A program made the position numbers and the translations under genes. From Chloroflexota bacterium (GTDB lineage Bacteria; Chloroflexota; Dormibacteria; Dormibacterales; Dormibacteraceae): 48,213 bases of DNA. Positions 16,327 to 24,429 of this stretch are shown here, one piece after another; position 1 is the stretch's first letter, and the number at the start of each line of letters is the position of its first letter. The stretch covers positions 4,627 to 52,839 of the forward strand of contig VBHA01000003.1 of NCBI GenBank assembly GCA_005889495.1. Direction: 5' to 3'. Below the pieces are notes generated by a model. That model had not been told where the DNA came from, ran no database searches, and saw only the letters and a list, made by a program, of their open reading frames with translations.

Positions 16327-17268
16327 GTGCCTGAGCTTCCGGAAGTAGAGACGATCGTCGCCGACCTGCGTCCGCACCTCGTCGGCCGGACCATCGCGCG
16401 CTGCGAGCTGAGCTTTCGGACCATCGTGCGCCATCCGGAGCCGGAGGAGTTCGTCGACGCGGTGGTCGGGATGCGCATCGAATCCGTCGCGCGGCGGGGC
16501 AAATACATTCTGATTCGGCTTGTCCCCGGCCCCGGGCCGGGCTCGCGCCCCGGCCCCTCCGGCCCTGCCCCTCCGCCGGCTCTGCCGGCACCTCCCCATG
16601 AATGGGGAGGAAAAGGCCGCTTCCCCATGAATGGGGAGGAGGAGGACGTGTTGCTGGTCGTGCATCTCGGCATGACCGGGCAGCTGCGCCTGGTCGACGA
16701 GGTCACGCCGCTCGAGAAGCACACGCACGCGGTTTTCTTTCTCGATGACGGTCGGCAGCTGCGCTATCGCGACCCGCGCCGTTTCGGCCGCCTGCTGGTC
16801 GGCACGCAAGAGGCGCTGCTGGCGTCGAAGAAGATGCCGCGCCTTGGGCCGGAGCCGATCGACATGGAGTTCCAGGCCGAGCAGCTGTACCGGGAGCTGA
16901 AGCGCCGGCGCGCGCCGCTGAAGGCAGTGCTGCTCGACCAGAAGGCGATCGCCGGCGTGGGCAACATCTACGCCGACGAGTCGCTGCATCGAGCGCGGCT
17001 CCGACCCGGCCGCTTGGCGAACACCGTGAGCAAGAAGTCCGCGCGCCGGCTCCACGAATCGCTGCGCGAGTCGCTCCTGGTCGCGATCGCGAACCGCGGC
17101 AGCTCCGTGGACACGTACCGCGACGCGTGGGGCGAGGCCGGCGGCCAGCAGGAGAAGCTCCTCGTGTACGGCCGCGCCGGGGAGCCGTGCTTCACGTGCG
17201 GGAGGCCGCTGAGCTCCACGCGCATCGCCGGCCGAACCACGGTCTTCTGCCGCCGTTGCCAGCGGTAA
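16327..17268 (+). CDS. mutM: Formamidopyrimidine-DNA glycosylase with an internal repeat-derived insertion
   Basis: 313 residues, about 40 longer than usual. It removes oxidised purines such as 8-oxoguanine. The GTG start gives PELPEVETI, whose Pro1/Glu2 are catalytic after Met removal. The conserved RRGKY lysine follows, then HLGMTGQL, the helix-two-turn-helix region (GVGNIYADESL) and a four-Cys zinc finger (CFTCGRP...CRRC). Residues about 67-107 (Pro/Gly-rich, then PPHEWGGKGRFPMNG) are encoded by a palindromic repeat inserted in frame at the turn between RLIL-type and LLVVHLG strands. The enzyme may tolerate this because a loop is extended. Confidence 0.93.
   Translation: MPELPEVETIVADLRPHLVGRTIARCELSFRTIVRHPEPEEFVDAVVGMRIESVARRGKYILIRLVPGPGPGSRPGPSGPAPPPALPAPPHEWGGKGRFPMNGEEEDVLLVVHLGMTGQLRLVDEVTPLEKHTHAVFFLDDGRQLRYRDPRRFGRLLVGTQEALLASKKMPRLGPEPIDMEFQAEQLYRELKRRRAPLKAVLLDQKAIAGVGNIYADESLHRARLRPGRLANTVSKKSARRLHESLRESLLVAIANRGSSVDTYRDAWGEAGGQQEKLLVYGRAGEPCFTCGRPLSSTRIAGRTTVFCRRCQR
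16567..16640. repeat. 45-bp palindromic element plus second palindrome, inside mutM
   Basis: 16567-16611 matches the intergenic element at 22268-22312 in length and layout: GCCCCTCC, a small hairpin (GCCGGC-TCT-GCCGGC), then CCTCCCCATGAATGGGGAGG. A second copy of the last palindrome, starting TTCCCCAT, follows at 16621-16639. The preceding 40 bases are also C/G-rich and low in complexity. This is a REP-like dispersed repeat that has entered a gene in frame. Confidence 0.85.
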
Positions 17269-17348
17269 CGGCCCGGGCGGAGATCCTCGACGGATCTTCG
17301 GCGCCCATGCAGCCGATCTGCGTCGTTGCGGCCTCCGCTCCTCGTCAC

Positions 17349-17371
17349 CCCCGCGCAACCACGGCGCGGGG
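17349..17371. terminator. GC-rich hairpin in the mutM-PAP2 gap
   Basis: CCCCGCGC and GCGCGGGG pair around a 7-base loop. Flanking GCTCCTC and GAGGAGTGC could extend the stem with interruptions. The hairpin lies 80 bases after the mutM stop. There is no T-run. The rest of the 193-base gap (17269-17461) shows no gene. Confidence 0.4.
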
Positions 17372-17461
17372 ACCCCGGGAGGAGTGCGCTCGCTCCGGTG
17401 CTCGACCGCGCCTAGCATCTCAGCCGCCTGTGCACCGAATCTCTCGCCGAGGTCCCCTCCC

Positions 17462-18121
17462 GTGCCGTTAACTCCTCGCCTTGTCGGAATCGCGATCCTC
17501 AGTGTCCTTTTCATCGCGCTTACCATCGCCATCACCGCGGGCGTCTTCGACAGCCTCGACCTGCAGATCGCGCAGGACACGCACCAGCTGTGGCAGCCCT
17601 CGCTCCATCCTCTTTTCCAGGTGATCGCCGAGCTCGGCGGCCTCGAGCTGACAACCGTCCTGATGCTCGCGCTGACGTTGTACCTGTGGCGCGGAGGCTT
17701 CGGCTCGGACGCGCTGGTCTTCATCGCCTTCATCGCCGCGCAGGGGTTCGAGCTGTTCTACAAGCTCAACCTTCATCACCCGGCGCCGCCCCTTTCGCTG
17801 GCGCAGTCCGACGGTCCGAGCATCAGTGAAGCCTTCGCCTCGAACGCAGGGCTCGGCAACAGCTTTCCGAGCGGGCACATGCTGCGCGCGGTGATCGTGT
17901 ACGGGCTCATCGCATTCGTGATCGCGCGCCTGTCGCCTTCGCGCGGCGTCCGGACGGGCGCTGTGATCGGGGCGATCGCCGTGATCGCCGTCCTCGCCTT
18001 CGACCGCCTGTACATGGACGTGCACTGGGAGTCGGACGTCATCGGCGGCGTGGTGCTGGGCGCGATCGCGCTCCTGGCCGGCACCGTCTGGCTCGATAGA
18101 CCCAGAAAAACGGAGAATTAG
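17462..18121 (+). CDS. PAP2-type membrane phosphatase
   Basis: 219 residues from a GTG with GAGGT 8 bases upstream; an ATG at 17384 would add a non-hydrophobic extension lacking coding character. Five to six transmembrane helices carry the PAP2 signatures in slightly divergent form: KLNLHHPAPP (motif 1, K-x6-RP-like), NSFPSGHMLRAV (motif 2, PSGH) and RLYMDVHWESDVIGG (motif 3, SR-x5-H-x3-D-like). It probably dephosphorylates a lipid or undecaprenyl pyrophosphate at the outer membrane face. cutA follows 7 bases later. Confidence 0.88.
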   Translation: MPLTPRLVGIAILSVLFIALTIAITAGVFDSLDLQIAQDTHQLWQPSLHPLFQVIAELGGLELTTVLMLALTLYLWRGGFGSDALVFIAFIAAQGFELFYKLNLHHPAPPLSLAQSDGPSISEAFASNAGLGNSFPSGHMLRAVIVYGLIAFVIARLSPSRGVRTGAVIGAIAVIAVLAFDRLYMDVHWESDVIGGVVLGAIALLAGTVWLDRPRKTEN

Positions 18122-18128
18122 GGCGGCG

Positions 18129-18461
18129 ATGGGGGAGAAGGCGGTCCTGATCATGGTCACGACGGGCGCGCGGGACGATGCCGAGCGCCTCGGCGAGGCC
18201 CTGGTGATCGAGCACCTGGCGGCGTGCTGCTCGGTCGTGCCGACCGTGCACTCGATCTACTACTGGGACGGCCAGCTGCAGCGGGAGCACGAGGCCCTCC
18301 TCCTCGTCAAGACCCTGGAGTCCCAGGCCCAGGCGGTCCAGGAGTTCGTCCTGAGCCGCCACGAGTACGAGCTCCCCGAGATCCTGCAGGTCTCGATCGA
18401 AGGCGGCTCGTCGAAGTACATGGAATGGCTGGAGAAGCAGGTAGCGAAACCGGGCCACTGA
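18129..18461 (+). CDS. cutA: CutA family divalent-cation tolerance protein
   Basis: 110 residues, full length. CutA hallmarks are GEALVIEHLAACCSVVPTV, SIYYWDGQLQREHEALLLVKT, then HEYELPEILQV and YMEWLEKQ. CutA forms very stable trimers with a PII-like ferredoxin fold. A link to copper tolerance is debated and cannot be judged from here. Confidence 0.94.
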   Translation: MGEKAVLIMVTTGARDDAERLGEALVIEHLAACCSVVPTVHSIYYWDGQLQREHEALLLVKTLESQAQAVQEFVLSRHEYELPEILQVSIEGGSSKYMEWLEKQVAKPGH

Positions 18462-18514
18462 CCGTTAAGTAGGGCGAGCGCCAACACTTAGACTGCGGGC
18501 AAAGGAGGGCCGGG

Positions 18515-20794
18515 GTGGCCACAGTCGCGACGAATCCGATCGAGCCGAGCGGCCCCAAGCGCCGCCGTCGGCGCTCGCGCCGAGAGCTCGAGGCAGCCGC
18601 GGCCCTGGCCACCGAGGCGACCGCCGCGAGTCCCGCCGAGAACGGCCAGAACGGCGACGCCCATACCAACGGCGAGGCCCACACCAACGGCGAGGCGGCG
18701 GTGGCGGCAGCCGTCGAGGCGGTCGAGCCGGCCCCGGCGGCCGAGCCGGCAGCGGCGGTCGACCCCGACCGGTTCCGCGACCTCCTCGGCCAGGCCGTGG
18801 GGCTGCGCCTCGACGCCGTCTCGCGCGAGTTCGGCGGCCGCAACGAGACGCGCGTGGCCGCGCTGCGGAACGTGACCCTCGACGTCGGGCCTTGCGAGTA
18901 CGTGGCCGTCGTCGGACCCTCCGGCTGCGGCAAGAGCACGCTGCTGTCGCTGATGGGCGGTCTCGACCGCCCGACCTCCGGCCACGTGTACGGCGCGGGG
19001 CTGCCGCTCGGCGAACTGCCCGACCGGGCCCTCTCGGACTACCGCCTCCAGCGCGTGAGCACGATCTTCCAGACGTTCAACCTCATCCCGTCGATGACGG
19101 TCGAGGACAACGTCGCGCTTCCGCTTACCCTCGCCGGGGTCGAGCTCGAGGAGCGCCGCAAGCGGGCACGGCACCTGCTGGCTCTCGTCGGCCTCGAGGA
19201 CCGGGCCCGGACGCGGGCCGGGCGACTGTCGGGCGGGGAGCAGCAGAAGGTCGCCGTCGCGCGGGCGCTGGCCAATCGCCCGGGACTCCTTCTGGCCGAC
19301 GAGCCGACGGGCAGCCTCGACTCCGCCGCGGGGGAGGGCGTGCTCAGCCTGCTCGACGACCTGAACCGGCGCGGCGCGACGGTGGTGCTCGTGACCCACG
19401 ACCCCGAGGTCGCCCGGCACGCGCGCCGGGTCGTGCGCATGATCGACGGCCGGGCGATCGAGCTCGATGCCGGCCAGCCGACCGTGCGCAGCCAGGAGCC
19501 CATCGACCCCGCCCCCCGGATGCAGTGGCGGGACACGCTCAAGCTCGGCCTCGGCAGCGCCGGCCGGCGGCCGCTCCGGACCGCGCTCACCACCACCGGG
19601 GTGGCGATCGGCATCGCGGCCCTGAGCTTGATCGTCGCCCTCGCGGGCGGCCTGCAGGACGCCTTGAGCTCGCCGGCCCTGGTCACGAGCCAGGTGCACC
19701 AGGTCGCGGTCTACCCGGTGGCGGACGCCTCGACGCCGGCGTTCACCGAAGGCACCATGACCACGCTGACGCAGCTTCCGCACGTCAAGGCGGCGTGGGG
19801 ACAGGTCGGCATGAACGGCACCTTCTCGGCCGGTGCGTCGCCCCTGGGCGTCAAGCCGCCGGCCACGAACCCGACCGGCGCCCTGGTCTCGCTGCCGCTG
19901 CTGGCCGGCTCGAGCGCGCTGCCCGCTGTGAGCGCCGGGCGCATGCCCAGCTCGGACTCTTCGTCGGAGGTCTTGCTCACCGACAGCGAAGCCGTCGCCC
20001 TCGGCTATCGCTCGCCACCTGGCGCGGTCGGCACGCAGGTCAGGTTCACGGCCACCTACGGCAGCCTGGTCCCCGCCCTGGTGCACAACCAGGTCTCGAA
20101 GCCGGTCGTCCTCAACCTCCTCGTCGTGGGGATCGTCTCCAACAACTACATCCCCGCGGGCGCCCCGGGCGCGCTCGCGCCGTACGGCCTGATGCGTGGC
20201 TACTGGAGCAGCCTGGCCGCGGCCAACGGATGGAAAGGTGGCGAGTACGCGAGCATCACGCTGCTCGCCGACTCGGGACTGAACGTGGAGAGCTTGCGGC
20301 AGAGCGTCGAGGCACTGGGTTTCCAGACGCAGACGTTCGGCGACCAGTTCCGCAACTTCGAGGACCTGCTCGGCAAGCTGCGCGTGGCGCTGCTCGGCCT
20401 GGCGCTGGTGGCGCTGCTCCTGGCCTGCCTCGGGATCGCGAACACGATGTACACGGCAGTCCTCGAGCGGACGAAGGAGATCGGCGTCCTGAAGGCGCTC
20501 GGCTCGCGCTCGCGCGACGTCCTGCTGCTGTTTCTCGCCGAGGCGCTCGGCATCGGGCTGGCCGGCGGCCTGGTTGGCGCCATGGTCGCCGTCGGGCTCA
20601 GCCGGCTGGGCAACGAGGCCGTGGACCGGCTGACCCAGTCGGTCACCTCGACGGGCTTCGACGTCTTCCGGATCGACGTGCGCGTGGTGCTCATCGCGAT
20701 CGTGCTGGCGGCGGCGCTGAGCGTGGTGAGCGGCCTGCTGCCGGCGCTGCGCGGAGCCCGCCAGGACCCCGCCCGCGCGCTGCGGTACGAATAG
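18515..20794 (+). CDS. MacB-like ABC transporter, ATPase and FtsX-type permease in one chain
   Basis: 759 residues from a GTG behind GGAGG. Residues 1-85 are an Ala/Glu-rich, probably disordered extension with a short repeat (HTNGEA twice). The ATPase domain has Walker A GPSGCGKST, signature LSGGEQQKV, Walker B LLLADEPTG and the H-loop VLVTHD. From about 340 comes a MacB/FtsX permease: one helix (TALTTTGVAIGIAALSLIV), a large extracytoplasmic domain, then three C-terminal helices with ERTKEIGVLKALG. The layout fits export or mechanotransmission rather than import. No partner periplasmic adaptor is nearby. Confidence 0.92.
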   Translation: MATVATNPIEPSGPKRRRRRSRRELEAAAALATEATAASPAENGQNGDAHTNGEAHTNGEAAVAAAVEAVEPAPAAEPAAAVDPDRFRDLLGQAVGLRLDAVSREFGGRNETRVAALRNVTLDVGPCEYVAVVGPSGCGKSTLLSLMGGLDRPTSGHVYGAGLPLGELPDRALSDYRLQRVSTIFQTFNLIPSMTVEDNVALPLTLAGVELEERRKRARHLLALVGLEDRARTRAGRLSGGEQQKVAVARALANRPGLLLADEPTGSLDSAAGEGVLSLLDDLNRRGATVVLVTHDPEVARHARRVVRMIDGRAIELDAGQPTVRSQEPIDPAPRMQWRDTLKLGLGSAGRRPLRTALTTTGVAIGIAALSLIVALAGGLQDALSSPALVTSQVHQVAVYPVADASTPAFTEGTMTTLTQLPHVKAAWGQVGMNGTFSAGASPLGVKPPATNPTGALVSLPLLAGSSALPAVSAGRMPSSDSSSEVLLTDSEAVALGYRSPPGAVGTQVRFTATYGSLVPALVHNQVSKPVVLNLLVVGIVSNNYIPAGAPGALAPYGLMRGYWSSLAAANGWKGGEYASITLLADSGLNVESLRQSVEALGFQTQTFGDQFRNFEDLLGKLRVALLGLALVALLLACLGIANTMYTAVLERTKEIGVLKALGSRSRDVLLLFLAEALGIGLAGGLVGAMVAVGLSRLGNEAVDRLTQSVTSTGFDVFRIDVRVVLIAIVLAAALSVVSGLLPALRGARQDPARALRYE

Positions 20795-20817
20795 CCTCGA
20801 TGAGCCACGCCGAACAT

Positions 20818-20839
20818 CCGGATAGTCCGGACTATCCGG
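20818..20839. repeat. Perfect 22-bp palindrome upstream of moeA
   Basis: Half-site CCGGATAGTCC is followed directly by its reverse complement GGACTATCCGG. It lies 23 bases after the ABC-transporter stop and 50 bases before the moeA ATG. Near-identical sequences precede mutM at 16260 and 16308. Confidence 0.65.
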
Positions 20840-20889
20840 TGAATTGCTCAAGGAAGTGTTCCGTTAGTCGCGACTGTCCGAGGTTCTAG

Positions 20890-21985
20890 ATGCGCGCGTC
20901 GACGTATCCGCTGATCGACGCCGACGAGGCCGCGGCGCTGGTGCTCGAGCGCACCGTCGTGCTCGGCGTCGAGCGCGTGGCGCTGGCGGAGGCGCCAGGC
21001 CGGGTGCTGGCCGAAGACCTGGTCGCCGGAGCTCCTCTGCCCCCGTTCCCGTCGAGCGCCGTCGACGGCTACGCGGTGCACGCATCCGATGCGGGCATGT
21101 CGCTGCGCGTGGTGGGCGAGTCAGCCGCCGGCCGGCCGTTCGACGGGGTCGTCGAGCCAGGCACCGCGACACGCATCCTGACCGGTGGCGTCGTGCCCGA
21201 CGGAACCGACTGCGTCGTCATGGTCGAGGACGTCGAGGTGGCGGGGGATCACGTCAAGGTGCCTGCCCGGCTGGTCCCCGGCACGAACTTCCACACGGTC
21301 GGCTCGGACCTGCGCGCGGGCGACGTCATCCTGCGGGCCGGGACGCAGCTGGGTGCGGCCGAGCTCGGCATCGCCGCGGCAAGCGCTCACGCCCGGCTGC
21401 CCGTGCATCGCCGGCCGCGGGTCGCCCTCATGTCGACCGGCGACGAGCTGGTCGAGGTGGGGACGACGCCCGGCAGAGGCCAGATCCAGGATTCGAACCG
21501 GTGGGCGCTGCTCGCGGCGCTGCGTGAGGCGGGCGCGGACGTGGACGTGCTCGGCATCGCGCCCGACGAGGCGGCTGCGCTGCGCGGCTTCGTCACGGGG
21601 GCGCTTGCTCGTGCGGACGCCCTGGTCACGTCCGGCGGCGTGTCGGTCGGCACGCACGACCTGGTCAAGCCGCTGCTGGATCGTCACCTTCGAGGTCTTC
21701 GTGCGTCCGGCGCTGCGAAAGATGCAGGGCTTCGCCCAGCTGCAGCGGCCGCTGCTGCCGGTCCGCCTCGCGTACGACGCGAAGCCCACGGCCGAGCGGA
21801 CCGAGTATCAGAGGGTCACGCTGCATCGCGAGGGACGAGAGCTGGTCGCGGAGACGACCGGCTCCCAGTCCTCCTCGCGTCTGATGTCACTTGCGGGCGC
21901 CCATGCCCTGGTTCGCGTTCCGGCGGGCGGTCAGGGCCTCAAGGCCGGGTCGATCGTGGACGCGATGATCCTGTCCCTGCCCTAG
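20890..21985 (+). pseudogene. moeA: Molybdopterin molybdenumtransferase, frame broken near 21680
   Basis: The 5' frame encodes MoeA domains up to TSGGVSVGTHDLVKPLLD (about residue 263), including PPFPSSAVDGYAV, the TGGVVPDGTDCVV loop and MSTGDELVE. The conserved segment holding the (K/R)PGKP and LPGNP motifs is missing. The sequence then continues in another frame with VTFEVFVRPALRKMQG through the C-terminal domain IV to the TAG at 21985. About 40 residues are lost with a frame change. As written this cannot make active MoeA, which the Mo-hydroxylase at the window start would need, so an assembly deletion should be suspected. Confidence 0.85.
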
Positions 21986-22207
21986 CTACCAGGACCTCTT
22001 TTCGCGGACGGTCCCGGCCTCTCGGTCGCGCGCCCGCTCTTCATCGCTCATCTCGCCGGCTTTGTCCTTGACGTCGTCGCGAATGTCGCGGGCGTTACGG
22101 CGCATCTTGTCCGCCTCCTGCTCCGCCTTGCCCTTCCACTCCTCGGACTTGTCGCCGGTCAGCTTGCCCTTGAGCTCGTCCGCCTTCCCCTTGATCTCGT
22201 CCTTCAT
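21986..22207 (-). CDS. CsbD-like stress protein
   Basis: 73 residues, highly charged and helical, beginning MKDEIKGKADELKGKLTGDK, which is the CsbD repeat type. GGAGGT lies just before the ATG. CsbD-family proteins are general-stress proteins of unknown mechanism in Gram-positive bacteria. The gene converges with moeA with no gap. Confidence 0.85.
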   Translation of the reverse strand: MKDEIKGKADELKGKLTGDKSEEWKGKAEQEADKMRRNARDIRDDVKDKAGEMSDEERARDREAGTVREKRSW

Positions 22208-22267
22208 TCCAACCTCCAGGTGAATTGGTCCCTAATTTGGTAACGCCTGCCTTTCAAGTACTGGCCA

Positions 22268-22312
22268 GCCCCTCCGGCGCCTGCGGCGCCACCTCCCCAT
22301 GAATGGGGAGGA
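22268..22312. repeat. 45-bp palindromic element, intergenic copy
   Basis: Same layout as the copy in mutM: GCCCCTCC, hairpin GGCGCC-TGC-GGCGCC, then CCTCCCCATGAATGGGGAGG. The small hairpin differs in sequence but keeps its pairing, so it looks like a structure-conserving variant. It lies in the divergent csbD-uvrB gap. Confidence 0.85.
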
Positions 22313-22314
22313 CC

Positions 22315-22328
22315 CGAACGGATGTGCG
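22315..22328. promoter_or_regulatory. LexA (SOS) box candidate upstream of uvrB
   Basis: CGAAC-GGAT-GTGCG matches the Gram-positive SOS consensus CGAACNNNNGTTCG at nine of the ten specified bases. It lies 19 bases before the uvrB ATG, just upstream of a TAGAAT -10 candidate at 22332-22337. uvrB is a classic LexA target. No lexA gene is seen here. Confidence 0.4.
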
Positions 22329-22347
22329 CCTTAGAATTAGGTCCCCC

Positions 22348-24429
22348 ATGACGAATCGATTCCGCGTCGACGCACCCTTCAAGCCCGCGGGGGACCAGCC
22401 TCAGGCCATCGCCGAGCTCGTCGAGGGCGTCCGCTCGGGGCTGACCCAGCAGGTCCTGGCCGGCGTGACAGGGAGTGGCAAGACCAACGTCATGGCGTGG
22501 GCGGTGGAGCAGCTGCAGCGTCCCGTGCTCGTGCTCAGCCCGAACAAGACCCTTGCCGCTCAGCTGTGCGCGGAGTTTCGGCGCCTGCTGCCCGACAACG
22601 CGGTCGAGTACTTCGTCAGCTACTACGACTACTACCAACCGGAGGCGTACATCGCGCGCTCCGACACGTACATCGAGAAGGATTCGAGCCGCAACGACGA
22701 CATCGACCGCATGCGCCACTCGACCACGCAATCCCTTCTCACGCGGCGGGATGTGCTGGTCGTGGCGAGCATCAGCTGCATCTACGGCGTCGGCTCGGTC
22801 GAGGACTACATGGGCGAATCCCTCCACGTCGAGCAGGGCGAGTCGATCCGCCGCGAGGTTTTCCTTCGCAAGCTCACCGAGATGTTGTACGAGCGCAACG
22901 ACTATGACCTGGCGCGGTTGCGTTTCAGGGTGCGCGGCGATGTCGTCGACCTGGTGCCGGCCAACGAGGAGAAGGTCTTTCGGGTCGAGTTCTTCGGGGA
23001 TGAGATCGAGCGGATCCAGGAGCTCGACTCCATCACCGGTGAGATCCTCGGCACCAAGAATGAGTTCACGGTGTTTCCGGCCTCGCACTACGTGACGCCG
23101 GCCGACAAGCTGCGGCTCGCGATGACGGACATCGAGGCCGAGCTCGAGGAGCGGTGCAAGTGGTTCGAGGACCACGGCCGGCTGCTCGAAGCCCAGCGGC
23201 TCCGGCAGAGGACGAACTTCGACCTCGAGATGATGCGCGAGACCGGGACCTGCGCGGGGATCGAGAACTACTCGCTCCACCTGACGCGCCGCAAGCCGGG
23301 CGAGGCGCCATACACGCTCATGGACTTCCTGCCCGACGATGCCCTGATCTTCATCGACGAGTCGCACGTGGCCGTGCCGCAGATCGGAGGCATGCTGGGC
23401 GGCGACCGGTCGCGCAAGGCGGCGCTGGTCGAGTATGGATTCCGCCTGCCGAGCGCGTTCGACAACCGGCCGCTGAGCTTCGAAGAATGGGAAGAGCGCG
23501 CGCACAGCGTGGTCTACGTCTCTGCGACGCCGGGTCCGTACGAGACTCGCCGGTCGCAGCGGACGGCCGAGATGGTCGTGCGTCCCACCGGCCTGGTCGA
23601 CCCAACGGTCGAGGTGAGGCCGACCGAGGGCCAGATCGACGACCTGCTCGCCGAGGTCAAGAAGCGGACCGAGATGGGGCAGAGGTCGCTCGTGACGACT
23701 CTGACCAAGCGCTTTGCCGAAGACCTCGCCGACTACCTGCGCGAGTACGGCGTCAAAGTTCGCTACCTGCATTCGGAGCTGGACGCCATGCAGCGGATCG
23801 AGGTGCTGACCGCCTTGCGCACAGGCGATGTCGACGTGGTCGTGGGCATCAACCTGCTCCGCGAAGGCCTGGACCTGCCCGAGGTCGCTTTCATCGGCAT
23901 CCTGGACGCCGACAAGGAGGGCTACCTGCGCGCGTACCGGTCCTTCATCCAGATCATCGGCCGCGCCGCGCGCAACGTGGAGGGTCACGTCGTGATGTAC
24001 GCCGACTCGATCACGGACTCGATGCGCCAGGCGCTCGACGAGACCGACCGCCGGCGGAACAAGCAGATCGCCTACAACGCCGAGCACGGCATCACCCCGG
24101 AGACGGTGAAGAAGGCCATCTACGCGCTCGAGATCAACGAGAACGACATCCAGGCCGACGCGATCGAGATCATGGCCGGCGCGGGCGTGCCGCGCGAGGA
24201 CCTGCTGGCGATCGTGCGCGACCTCGAGAAGGAGATGCGCCGCCTTTCCAAGGAGCTTCAGTTCGAGGACGCGGCGCGGGTGCGCGACCGCATCATCATG
24301 CTGCGGCGGCGGCTGTCGGGCGAGCTCGAGGCGAAAGAGGACGACGCCGACGTGGCGATGGCGATCGCGGCCGCGCCCAAGCAGAAGACGACTGTCCGGA
24401 ACTGGAGAAAGACACGTCGCGGTCCTTAG
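22348..24429 (+). CDS. uvrB: Excinuclease ABC subunit B
   Basis: 693 residues, normal length; the damage-verifying helicase of nucleotide excision repair. It starts RFRVDAPFKPAGDQPQAI, then Walker A TGSGKTNVMAW (the family's usual T is intact), the beta-hairpin region EYFVSYYDYYQPEAY, DESHVAVPQ, motif VI QIIGRAARN, and a C-terminal UVR domain that binds UvrC. The ATG has no Shine-Dalgarno sequence but TAGAAT ends 10 bases upstream, suggesting a leaderless transcript. It overlaps the convergent tetR gene by 4 bases. Confidence 0.97.
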   Translation: MTNRFRVDAPFKPAGDQPQAIAELVEGVRSGLTQQVLAGVTGSGKTNVMAWAVEQLQRPVLVLSPNKTLAAQLCAEFRRLLPDNAVEYFVSYYDYYQPEAYIARSDTYIEKDSSRNDDIDRMRHSTTQSLLTRRDVLVVASISCIYGVGSVEDYMGESLHVEQGESIRREVFLRKLTEMLYERNDYDLARLRFRVRGDVVDLVPANEEKVFRVEFFGDEIERIQELDSITGEILGTKNEFTVFPASHYVTPADKLRLAMTDIEAELEERCKWFEDHGRLLEAQRLRQRTNFDLEMMRETGTCAGIENYSLHLTRRKPGEAPYTLMDFLPDDALIFIDESHVAVPQIGGMLGGDRSRKAALVEYGFRLPSAFDNRPLSFEEWEERAHSVVYVSATPGPYETRRSQRTAEMVVRPTGLVDPTVEVRPTEGQIDDLLAEVKKRTEMGQRSLVTTLTKRFAEDLADYLREYGVKVRYLHSELDAMQRIEVLTALRTGDVDVVVGINLLREGLDLPEVAFIGILDADKEGYLRAYRSFIQIIGRAARNVEGHVVMYADSITDSMRQALDETDRRRNKQIAYNAEHGITPETVKKAIYALEINENDIQADAIEIMAGAGVPREDLLAIVRDLEKEMRRLSKELQFEDAARVRDRIIMLRRRLSGELEAKEDDADVAMAIAAAPKQKTTVRNWRKTRRGP

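Noticed and set aside
16567-16640. Repeats in mutM as the start of a CRISPR array
   Set aside because: Only two palindromes, 10 bases apart, no spacers and no cas genes anywhere in the window.
16514-16648. Programmed frameshift or intein in mutM
   Set aside because: The extra sequence is repeat-derived and in frame, with no splicing motifs.
17269-17461. tRNA or small gene in the mutM-PAP2 gap
   Set aside because: One GC hairpin but no cloverleaf, no CCA-adjacent acceptor pairing and no start codon with coding character before 17462.
18488-20851. 787-codon open frame antisense to the ABC transporter
   Set aside because: Same codon-bias effect; composition is His/Arg/Asp-rich and no domain is seen.
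22204-24087. 627-codon frame antisense to uvrB
   Set aside because: Runs through the palindromic repeat and the whole of uvrB; no recognisable protein.
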